Below, piece after piece: positions 36,489-45,788 of a stretch of 64,000 bases of DNA. The notes beneath the pieces are model-generated. The model did not search any database. It was given only the letters and a program-made list of their open reading frames with translations, and was not told where the DNA came from. The position numbers were made by a program, and so were the translations under genes. The stretch covers positions 100,350,480 through 100,414,479 of the forward strand of contig NC_079499.1 of assembly GCF_030052815.1 (NCBI RefSeq), written 5' to 3'. How positions within the stretch are numbered: the first letter of the stretch is position 1; every line of letters begins with the position of its first letter. This DNA comes from Hevea brasiliensis (lineage: Eukaryota > Streptophyta > Magnoliopsida > Malpighiales > Euphorbiaceae).

Positions 36489-37810
36489 CTTTAGGTTCAT
36501 GAGAAAGTTTATACCTAGAGTTGTCACATGCGGAGTATGGGATTTTGTTTCGTCTTCTTCTGCAATTCCTTGCTTCTAGATTCTGTGTTATTTCTTGGTT
36601 AGTATAAGAGTACTTTAGTTAAGCACCTCAGTTTTGTGAAGTACATGGTGATGTGAAATAGATTTAGTAGACGTGTTGAGGTCTACCATGGAAATACATA
36701 CTCTAAGAAATACTATATTTTAGTCAATATGGGTTTAAGTGATGTGCCTATCTGGTGCAAGGCACGAGTATATAAAGGTGAGTCTTGAAAGTACAGTTGC
36801 CCTATATGAGGGTGAGGATACCACTACTAGTAGTCATCAGTGGATGACCTAGTTAGAGTAAGTTTATGATATCAGTAGATTCAAGAGTGATAAGAGATTG
36901 GGAGACCTAATCTGTCAGGACGTATCGTAGTAACCATACAATGTTCTCGATGTCCACTTTGTAAGCTGCAGATTACAATACCGATATGGAATTATTGTGT
37001 AGAGCTGCGTGCATCCCCGTGATGCTCCATAAGGAGGGTGTTGTAGACAATCTCTATTTTGATACAGTTATGCCAGAACAGGATTCTATTACTACAAAAG
37101 AGTTTGGAAATCCTAGGTAGAGATTTAAAACTCTAGAGTTAGAATAACGAAGGGTCACAGTTGTAAGGTAGCTAGAGTCATTGACTCAGTTACCCTAGAA
37201 TGAGCTACAGTTACATTAGGAATTGCTGAAAGACTAGAGGTTTCAGTATAGTCATAAATTAAAGGTAACACCTACAGGGTGAGGCCATTTGGTCTTTGAG
37301 ATGGGGTCTTAGATAGTTTTGACATTGCAATAGGTCTTTTGCCTAAAGTTTAGTGAAAAAAAGTATCTTTTTTGTGTAGCAGCAGGGCATAGGGTACGAT
37401 TTTTTTCTCTTAAAGGAGACAGGATGCTATGGATGATGTTCATAGCCTATGAAATGATGCTTTAAGGGATTTGCAATATGATAAGAGAACAGATAGCCTG
37501 ACATAGTTGTGGCAAGGTGGTAGATGTAGTACCTTTTTCGCAGTCAATTATGATGTAAAGCGGTCTTATTCTTTCAAGAGAGATAGGAGCTTATTACTAA
37601 TGATTGTGACTAATAAAATAGTACCCCAGATGGGACTGTATAGTGTGGTAGAGAGTAGTTGGCTTGGGTATCCTGGAGAGGATACAAGTTCCATTATAGG
37701 AACCATAAATGATCGGATCATGATAGATGTAAAGCCTTTGAATGGAATGACGGGTTTGGGTGCCTAGTATCTTAAGTTTTGGCTAATTGAGTAAACATGG
37801 AAAAAAAAAT

Positions 37811-37841
<31 letters not shown>

Positions 37842-38130
37842 GCAGAATCAGTTCTTGAGGTAGTAAGGGTATTATGTAGGTTAAAGGATAAGAATAGAGA
37901 TCACACAATAAATGTATGATTGTAATTTCTTGAGTTCCTTTCTAACTTCATATTGTTCAAAACAATAGTATAATCTAATTATAATAATGTTAAGAGTCAT
38001 AAATTAGCGAAGATAAATCACAGAAGGGCAGTGGATAGAGAAAGTGTAGAATGAAAATTTGGATAATTGATTGCAGATGCAACATAATCTAAATGCTAGT
38101 GGAAGTACTAGCTAGAGTGGTCAAAGGACC
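36489..38130 (+). other. Decayed internal remnant of the third element
   Basis: No gag or pol motif is readable in any frame. The single open frame of note (37507-37767, 86 residues) resembles nothing I know. An (AAAT)n run lies near 37805-37838. Element B is inserted at the right end after GGACC (38126-38130). Confidence 0.45.
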
Positions 38131-38539
38131 TGTCGCAAGGTGTTTTGCGGTCACCTGGACGAACACTCACAAGGAGTCGCCACTTTAATTTTGAAGGAAA
38201 TTAAAGAAAACCATTTGCGAAAATAAATTAAAATGAAACCACTTCAAAAACAGAGATTCTAGGTTCGGGGTCTGTGAACGGGTGGGGAAGGTGTTAGGCA
38301 CTCCACCTCGTCCTTCAATGAGGGTAAGCAGATTTAACTTCAAGCTCTTTATAAACTAAAATTATACTTAAGAGGGTTCGAATGGAAATGTTAATCCTTT
38401 TGGTAAAAGGGAATATTTGATTTTTCACCAATTCGGGTTACCCAGATACACGAATAAATGAGATGACCCTTGGTGAGTTGCTGTTGCGTATTAGCTTTAT
38501 TTTAGGGGGGATCATTTTACGTATTTGTTAAAATTTGAT

Positions 38540-39062
38540 TTGAGAATCGGATAAGAACTCTCCTCCGATCTCCTTTAAATATTTATGAAAATTTTGGTTG
38601 AGAATCGGATAAGAACTCTCCTCCGATCTCTTTTAAATATTTATCGAAATTTTGGATTTGAGAATCGGATAAGAACTCTCCTCCGATCTCCTTTACATAT
38701 TTATGGAAATTTTGGTTTAAGAACCGGATAAGAACTCTCCTCCGATCTCTTTTAAATATTTATGGAAATTTTGGATTTGAGAATCGGATAAGAACTCTCC
38801 TCCGATCTCCTTTAAATATTTATGGAAATTTTGGTTTGAGAATCGGATAAGAACTCTCCTCTGATCTCTTTTAAATATTTATTAAAATTTTAGGCTTGAG
38901 AATCGGATAAGGACTCTCCTCCGATCTCTTTTAAATATTTATAAAAATTTTAGGCTTGAGAATCGGATAAGAACTCTCCTCCGATCTCTTTTAAATATTT
39001 ATTAAAATTTTAGGCTTGAGAATCGGATAAGAACTCTCCTCCGATCTCTTTTATTTTAATGG
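38540..39062 (-). repeat. R/U5 stem-loop array (B 3' LTR)
   Basis: Nine units of about 58-60 bp. On the element strand each is GAGATCGGA, the loop GGAGAGTTCTTA, then TCCGATTCTC, followed by an AT-rich spacer with TTTAAAAGAG. Stems differ from those of element A while the loop is identical. Confidence 0.88.
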
Positions 39063-40068
39063 GAGTGGGATGAGGACTTTTCCGACCTCTCGAAATTTGA
39101 TTACAGCTACACATCATAAGAACCTAAGACTAAGGGTTCTGGCATTCAAAGATGCCGGGGATCGGAATAAGGCTTCTTTTAACTCATTGGTACCTCGTGA
39201 CCAGACAGGGGATACCAGACTGAATTTTACCGACCTCCTATGTGGTCGCCTTACCAGTACCTTTTGATACCAGATCTGTTCCGTTTATTTATCTGAAATT
39301 TGGTTTTATTCTGCCTTATGGTGTCTTACCCAATCGTCTTTTATGTTAGCCTAGTGATTCAACTTTACTATTTTTATTATTCAGACCTCCTATTTTTAAA
39401 GAAACGCTTAAGATACAGTTACCTACATTTTATCCAACTACTTATACGCTACTCGGGACTAAGACTCTTGCATTTAGAAGTAACAAAGATTAACGAAAAG
39501 AATGGACCGATTAACAAAGAAGTGAACTTGGGGATAACCTTCTTCGCGTTTTTTGTTAACTCAATATAAACTTGGTGAAAATTACAAACATAAAAATAAA
39601 GGAAATACGTAAAATAAAAATGAGCACTTGATAAAGCAGCGATATAAGCACTCACCTGTAAGGAGCCGAATCTACTAAACTAACTACGAAATCACAAAAC
39701 GTAATAGGACTGCGGGTTGATAGCCGGAGGACTAAGGTTCGCCTTGAAATGAAGGATACTTTGCTAAAATGCAGTCCGATCAAAATAATAACCGAGTTTG
39801 AGTGAAGTTGAGCTTGAACAATGGGAGTGGAAATAAAAATAACAAAGACAGAAAGTGAGAGTGTCACAGGATAATGAACGAACTGAAAATGGAGAGTTTC
39901 AGTATTCAAAAATCCCTTTGCAAGAAAACACTTCAGAAAACTGGTTTCAAAAGTTTTTCTTATGAAAGCTCAAAAATAGCAGAATAACGAACTGAATTAA
40001 GTTTCAAAGTCCTTCCGCTATAGTCACTACCTTTTTCTTCGTCCCCTTTTGAACAGTTTTCATGTCGG

Positions 40069-40076
40069 TATTTATA
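40069..40076 (-). promoter_or_regulatory. Sense TATA box (B 3' LTR)
   Basis: TTCCTATAAATACC on the minus strand, equivalent to 12286-12293 of element A. Confidence 0.6.
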
Positions 40077-40704
40077 GGAATCGGGTGCTCTCCATGAAGG
40101 GTCAGGATTTATTTTGAGGGAGATGGAAGCTCAGGATTTTAAAGGACATGATCTGAGGCTCGGGAATTAAAGAGAATCAGAACGAAAGGTTGAGATCCCT
40201 TTCATAATATTTGTCCTTTCTCTCTTCTAATCTGACGGCCCAAAATTTTCCTGTCAAGGGCGATCCGAGGGCTGGGAGTGAAAGGCGCTGGTCTTGTCAT
40301 CTTCTTCTTTGATCCAAGGGCTCCGGACTCGTCCTTACGAGTAAGATCAACAGTGGAGATTGGGATGTACAGCACTGTTATGACATACTCTGGCACATGT
40401 CAGTAATGCGGGCAATTCTGGATCGTGTGGTGGAGATCTCGTCTGCAACGCTTTAACTACCTCGGCTCTGATTATGACGACAGTTAGCGGAAGTTGTCTT
40501 ATTCTCTTTATTTTTCGACCTCCCTTCCCTTCCGATCTTTCTAACATGATCACTTTCCGATCTCTTGTGCCGGGCTCCCTTCTTCCGACCTCTCCTGCTC
40601 CGGTCTTTTCCTCTTTCCGGTTCGGTTCAGTCAAAGCATTTATTCCTTCGATTTTTGAGGCATCCGCTTTGTTTTTTGCTCGCAATAAATGCTCGGATTT
40701 TCCC

Positions 40705-40714
40705 TATATATATA
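40705..40714 (+). promoter_or_regulatory. TATA box of ORF-S (B 3' LTR)
   Basis: TTCCCTATATATATACC, about 90 bp upstream of the ORF-S ATG at 40802 and 629 bp from the divergent sense TATA box. Confidence 0.5.
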
Positions 40715-40801
40715 CCTTCAATCGGGAAGCCCCCCGCATTTGATTTTCTCCTCTTCCTTCTCACATTTCCTGTTCTAACTGCTCCGGCAGTAGTTCCGGC
40801 C

Positions 40802-41224
40802 ATGATAGTGGCTTTTGATCTTTTCCTGATCGTCCTTTTTATTCCCCAATTGAAAATTTACGATCCCGGTGATCGGAGAATTATGATAACCTCATTTGAT
40901 GACAGTAAGAGAATCGGACTAACTTACCGACCTGGATCGAGGACTTCGATCGTGTCAATCTCAAATCGTTCGACCGATATAATCGGCGAACTGACTTCAG
41001 GCGAGAAGACTGCTAATATTTCTCTTAACATTGGTGACTGCGCCTTGAAGTTTATTTGGCTTCTCACCACATTGGGTGTCCCGACAGCGGCTCGGTTCCG
41101 AGCAATAACATTGATGACGACTTTTCTCATCCTCATGAGAGTCATAATCCTCCCATCTGAGCTGTACATCTGTCCGGTGTCGATGGCTAGCCTAACACAT
41201 CTTTTGATTCAGCTACGAGACTAG
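40802..41224 (+). CDS. ORF-S: small antisense U3 protein, unknown function (B 3' LTR)
   Basis: Intact 140-residue frame. The first ATG after the TATA box is at 40802 (MIVAFDLF); the frame is open further upstream to 40565, but that part is not conserved in A. Visible blocks: IPQLKIYDPGDRRIM, LTYRPGS, ISNRSTDIIG, ISLNIGDCALKFIWL, GVPTAARF, LPSELYICP. It is homologous to the 152-residue frame of element A's 3' LTR. It probably adopts a beta-rich fold, judging by alternating hydrophobic residues (weak inference). No known family recognised. It is encoded opposite to gag-pol. Confidence 0.5.
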   Translation: MIVAFDLFLIVLFIPQLKIYDPGDRRIMITSFDDSKRIGLTYRPGSRTSIVSISNRSTDIIGELTSGEKTANISLNIGDCALKFIWLLTTLGVPTAARFRAITLMTTFLILMRVIILPSELYICPVSMASLTHLLIQLRD

Positions 41225-41262
41225 GCTTTGACATAGGTCTTTGCTAGATGGGGTGTACTGCG

Positions 41263-41352
41263 GATCTCTAGAGATCGCTCAAATGATGTAACCCAACCTT
41301 TAATGTAACCCGATCTCTGGAGATCGCCCAAATGATGTAATTTGACCTTTAA
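41263..41352. repeat. Short direct repeats in U3 (B 3' LTR)
   Basis: Two units with GATCTCTRGAGATCG (a near-palindrome) followed by CCAAATGATGTAA. The 5' LTR of the same element has one unit more. Confidence 0.7.
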
Positions 41353-41593
41353 TAAATAAAATTTTATTTTGTCAATTATCATTGCATTAATTGTTTTCCA
41401 ATCTCTGATGTGTTCATCCGATCCGGTTCCTAACTGAACAACCCTTATCCGATCCGCACTTCCGAACATCCGCCTTAATTCACCAATCTCTAACTAGCCG
41501 ATCTCCCATCCTTATGGAATTTCTGAAATATTCAAGAGACGTGTTAGAAAAGCTGGTGAGTCCCACTAACCGATGCACCGCCTGGAACACTGT

Positions 41594-41624
41594 GAGCATT
41601 AAATGCTCGGACGGGTATAAATAG
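41594..41624 (+). promoter_or_regulatory. ORF-L promoter: palindrome plus TATA box (B 3' LTR)
   Basis: GAGCATTAAATGCTC (41594-41608), 7 bp, then TATAAATAG (41616-41624). The ORF-L ATG follows at 41779. Confidence 0.65.
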
Positions 41625-41778
41625 GGGATGGGTCAGCCATTTGCTTCCTTATGTCATTTTCGGCCTCTCGCGAGCAATTCCAAAAATTCTCTCGTTCTTC
41701 AAGTTCTTCCGACATCGATCAAGCTCCGGTAAGGGTTTTGATCCTCCTTTTAGTTTAAATTCTCTATTTCCTTTGAAA

Positions 41779-43640
41779 ATGAGCGGCGCCGAGGGTCAGA
41801 GAGCGGCAAGCCCCCTTCCGTTCAGATCTCGTGGTCGTCTGATGAGGTGGAGGTGGTCGGACCAAGCGTGCGACCTGAACGTCCTAGAGCCTCTGTTCCA
41901 GCTTAGGGGCAAGCAGCACCATCAAGACATGTACATTCTTCAGGGAGAGAAAATCTTCCCATGGACGAGTTGCCATCAATCCTTCAAGAAATCGACCTGC
42001 AGTCGTTCAGCGAGGAGTATAACATTGAGCCTAATTCATATGAACTCCTTAAGTGTCACGGTGATCTTCGTGCCGATCACCTCTTCGAGGAGAACGATAT
42101 GATCATGGTCTACGTAGAACAGTTAAAGGCCGGGCTGCGGTTCCCCCTCGATGACTTCTTCAAGGAAGTTTTAAAATTTCACCAAGTGTGCATCGCCCAA
42201 GTTCACCCGAACTCGTGGCGGATCCTAGTGGCCTTTAGAGGCCTCTGCCGAGCTAAGGGACTCCGTCCTACAGCTAAGGTGTTTGCCGAACTACATAGCT
42301 TAACTCGTCAAAAGAACGACGAGTATTGGTTCTTCCAAGCGAAGCCACATTGTGGGCTTTTTACCGATCTGCCCTCCTCCCTGAAAAATTGGAAGAATCG
42401 CTTCTTCATTCTGAGGAGCAAAATTCCGAATGGCTTTGAGGGCTTCCCTTGCAGCTGGCTGCACCAGGGCCCCTTACTTCCGAAGCGCATCACCCTAAAT
42501 AGGGAAGAAGGCCTGATGGTGATGGAGCTGAAAGATCAGGTGGCCAGAGAGAAGTTCTCTTGTTTGGATGCAGTGACTGCCGAACTGCATCACTAGACAA
42601 TGGAGTTGATCACTGGCGAAGCTCGCGGGCTTCAGCTCTTTGACCTCGGCATTGGTATTTTCTATATCTCAGAACTTTGGACCTTAGCGATCTCACTGAC
42701 CTCTTCTTTGTGCAGGTATGGCAAGCGGCGAAGCTTTCAAGGAGAGCCGAAAGCGGAAGAGTGAGGTCTCCCGAAAAGTGCGGGAGATGAAGTGCTCCGA
42801 GCTGCTTCAAACGCCCAGTCATGACCCCAGGGAGATGCAAGGAGGCTCGTCTCAACCCTCGGGACCGCCGGTCATAGAAGTGGTCCGATCTCCTCCTCGC
42901 CAAGAAGAGCCGCCTCCACCTCCTCCAGTCCCTTCGAGTGCGAAAGGGGGTCCTTCCCAACCTCCTATAAGGACCCTTTCCCACGTTGATCCATTCGCTG
43001 GAGAAGAACCGCACGATTCGAGAGAACCTGGGTTTTGCTAAGGTCTTGGGGTCCTCCATCTGCCTTCGGGAGGATCGGGATAGGCGTCTCCGGACAATCT
43101 TGATGACATCCTGACCCGATCTATGAGCCTGAACGTGGATTGCTTGGTGAAACAGCACATTGTCCGGGAGAAGGCTCACCGCCTGGGTAAGGAGGTCGAG
43201 AAGATGGGTCATGAAGTGGCTTCCCTCCGATCCCAACTCTCATCCGCTCAGAACTACATATCTGAAATTGAGGGGCGGATGAAGTTCTACGAGGTAAGCT
43301 GGCCGAGCAAGCTCATGTTCTGGCCGAGCAAGCTCATGTTCTGGCCGAGCGAGCTCATGCTCTTGAAGAAGTTCAGGTGCTCCGGGCCGGTGAAGTTGCT
43401 CACCTCACTGAGGAGCTCAAAGCGAAAGAAGAAGAAGCGGTGACAAGGGAGGCCGGCGCTTATATGAATGCTCACAGGGATCTCTTGGCCGAGCTCAAGA
43501 AGCGTTATCCCGAGGAGGACTTCTCCTGGATGGTCAACCTGGCTCCCCAAGACGAAGAGGAAAGCGAGGAGGAGGCCGAAGGTGAGAGAGGGAGCGAACA
43601 AAATGTAGTTCAGGCTAGGGGTGATCCCCCAGCCGAATGA
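41779..43640 (+). pseudogene. ORF-L (Transposase_28-like), element B 3' LTR
   Basis: Start MSGAEGQR at 41779. A 1-bp loss in a C-run near 41812 shifts the frame. The main domain is open from 41961 to a TAG at 42594. It has LRFPLDDFFKEVLKFHQ, HPNSWRILVAFRGLC, PTAKVFAELH and LPSSLKNWKNRFF, a pattern I associate with the plant 'putative gypsy-type transposon' family (Transposase_28). Intron 42655-42715 (GTATTT...TTTGTGCAG). Exon 2 from 42716 carries MASGEAFKESRKRKSE, a proline-rich stretch and a coiled coil that has gained a repeated unit (43300-43350). It ends in LLAELKKRYPEEDFSWM and the stop at 43638-43640. Frameshifts lie near 42990 and 43370. The role of this family is unknown. Confidence 0.75.
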
Positions 43641-44197
43641 CCTGTATAAATTTTAATATGAAATGAAATGAAATTCCCTTTTTGTTCAGTGATTGGATGT
43701 GATTAGAAAGTCTCTAAATTGCATAAGCACTTGATTGTCTGAGCATATTAGAACAACATCTAAAAGTGATTATTAATCTAAGTGTAAGAGGTCGGAAAAC
43801 ACAATAAGCATGAGATCGGCTGGGAACCAACGCTAAACGGGATTCGATAAAAATTGGAAATTTAATTTGGATACTTAAGATTGGAATCATCATTAAACCG
43901 GATTGGAACATTAACTTGATTATTCCTAAACTTTTAAAAAAAAGGAGATTGGCAATAAAACTGGTGACATAAAGATCTAGTGTTGGTTCAATTTCGTTTG
44001 ACAAGAGAGATCGGGAATGTAATTGACTGGTCAGGGGATTTGACAATTAGTTTGAGGGATCGGTGAGGCTTTAGATGACATGGAGACTTAGTATTGATTA
44101 GATTCCTTTTGAGGAGAGATCGGAAATGTGGTTAGTTGTTAAAGATCGGTTTCAAAGTTTATTGATTTTAGGGATCGGCCAAAATATGGTGTCGACA

Positions 44198-44212
44198 GCT
44201 GCCCCTCTTTAC
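44198..44212 (-). other. Polypurine tract, element B
   Basis: GTAAAGAGGGGCAGC on the minus strand abuts the 3' LTR start. Confidence 0.85.
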
Positions 44213-44309
44213 ATAATTTCTACTGGAAAAAATTTCCGTGTAGGGATTATGTAAAGATTTAGACCCATATTTTGGATGATTAAAATTTGAAATTTGAAAT
44301 TAAAGTCAG

Positions 44310-44950
44310 GAAACTAAAACCCACTTGGGTCGGCACCCTGAGATTGGTAACAGGAAATTAAAATACTAAAAAATTAAAATCAACTTAGATCAAGGAACCA
44401 GAGGTTGATTAACAGGAAATTAAAATGCAGGAAAATTAAAATCAACTTAGATCAAGGAACCAGAGGTTGATTAATAGGAAATTTAAAATGCACGAAAATT
44501 AAAATCAACTTAGATCAAGAAACCAGAGGTTAATTAATAGGAAATTTAAATGCAGGAAAATTAAAATCAACTTAGATCAAGGAACCAGAGGTTGATTAAC
44601 AGGAAATTTGACATGCGAGAAAATTAAAATCAATTTAGATCAAGGAACCAGAGGTTGAAACAGGAAATTTAAATACTGAAAAATTGAAATCAACTTAGAT
44701 CAAGGAACCAGAGGTTGATTAACAGGAAATTTAAAGTGCAGGAAAATTAAAATCAACTTAGATCAAGGAACCAGAGGTTGATTAACAGGAAATTTAAAGT
44801 GCAGGAAAATTAAAATCAACTTAGATCAAGGAATCAGAGGTTGATTAATAGGAAATTTAAAGTGCAGGAAAATAAAAATCAACTTAGATCAAGGAACCAG
44901 AGGTTGATTGACAGGAAATTTAAATGCGAGAAAATTAAAATCAACTTACA
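44310..44950 (-). repeat. 62-bp minisatellite upstream of PPT (B)
   Basis: About 10 units of roughly 61-63 bp, on the plus strand built on TTAGATCAAGGAACCAGAGG followed by TTGATTAACAGGAAATTTAA. It is the same unit as in element A read on the other strand. AATCAAC and GTTGATT within a unit can pair. Confidence 0.92.
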
Positions 44951-45126
44951 AAGCAAGTCTAATCTCGACACGAGAAGCTCCTCCCTGATGAAGTGTACTT
45001 AACAGGATCCCGAAGGCCGATGATTAATGGAGGACAAGTTACAAGACTTGACCTACGACCTCCTTCTCCTTACTTATTTCTTCGGATGCCCCTCTTCTAT
45101 TCTCGACTTTCCTCTTATTTTGCGAA

Positions 45127-45775
45127 AAGCGCCCTTGCGGGTTTTCACTTTCTTTTCGTCCATTTGACTAGAAGCGCCCTTCCAGGTTTTCACCTCTAGT
45201 TTTTTTTTTTTTTTTTTTTTTCAGGCCATTTCCTGCAAATCTCATAGCAAAGTACGTGAGGTTATCAATTTTCAAATCCTAATCTTATGGCAAAATTTTA
45301 AATGATTAATAGCGCATTAGATAAGGAGATTGAAGAAGGGCAATATTAAAGAGTGAGTATAGGGAAAGATAAAAGCAAAGAGATAAACACAAAGAGAGTA
45401 TGACTTTATTATGGTTTAAAGAAACAACAGTACGGTTTCAAAGAAAAAAGGTACAAGGATAGATCTCACATATTCCTTGTAGTTAGCTTTAAAGTCTCTT
45501 AACTGCCATTATTTCAAGTACTTTGAAGCCTCATGCCATGACGATTTATTTCCATCCTCAGTTTCATGCCCCGTTCCTTATTTCTCCCTTTTGGTTCTTG
45601 GGATGCCCTTTCGGGTTTTCACTCCTAGATTTTTTTTTTTTGGCTCGCTCTTTCAAGACGCCCTTTCGGGTTTTCGTCCCTCACTCATTTTACAGAAAGC
45701 GCCCTTCCAGGGTTTTCGCCTTCTTTCACACATTTGCTAGGAGCACCCTTTCGGGTTTTCACTCCTACTCTTTTT
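45127..45775 (-). repeat. Short ACCCGAAAGGGC hairpin repeats (B)
   Basis: Six scattered copies (near 45130, 45174, 45604, 45656, 45698 and 45743) of GAAAACCCGAAAGGGC or close variants on the element strand, with T-rich runs between. Most can fold as CCC-GAAA-GGG. Confidence 0.7.
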
Positions 45776-45788
45776 TTTTTTTTTTTTT

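Larger units (their letters stand above)
38131..44197 (-). repeat. Element B 3' LTR
   Basis: 6067 bp. Compared with the 5' LTR it lacks 18 bp near 38170 and one U3 repeat unit near 41270, and differs by a few per cent by eye. It contains plus-strand ORF-S and ORF-L and the minus-strand sense TATA box. Confidence 0.92.

Noticed and set aside
37507..37767. 86-codon frame as a possible gag zinc-finger piece
   Set aside because: No C/H pattern and no flanking gag similarity.
38540..39062. Regular ~60-bp repeats resembling a CRISPR array
   Set aside because: The spacers are near-identical too, the array is inside a plant LTR and recurs in all four LTRs. It is a tandem repeat with hairpins.
39300..39909. 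Frames in the B LTRs on both strands, nearly identical at 57258-57867
   Set aside because: Identity only reflects the LTR pair. They have no counterpart in element A and sit in the transcribed R/U5 leader without domains.
43377..43640. Separate 87-codon gene
   Set aside because: It is the frame-shifted C-terminal coil of ORF-L, matching 61380-61640 and the element A copies.
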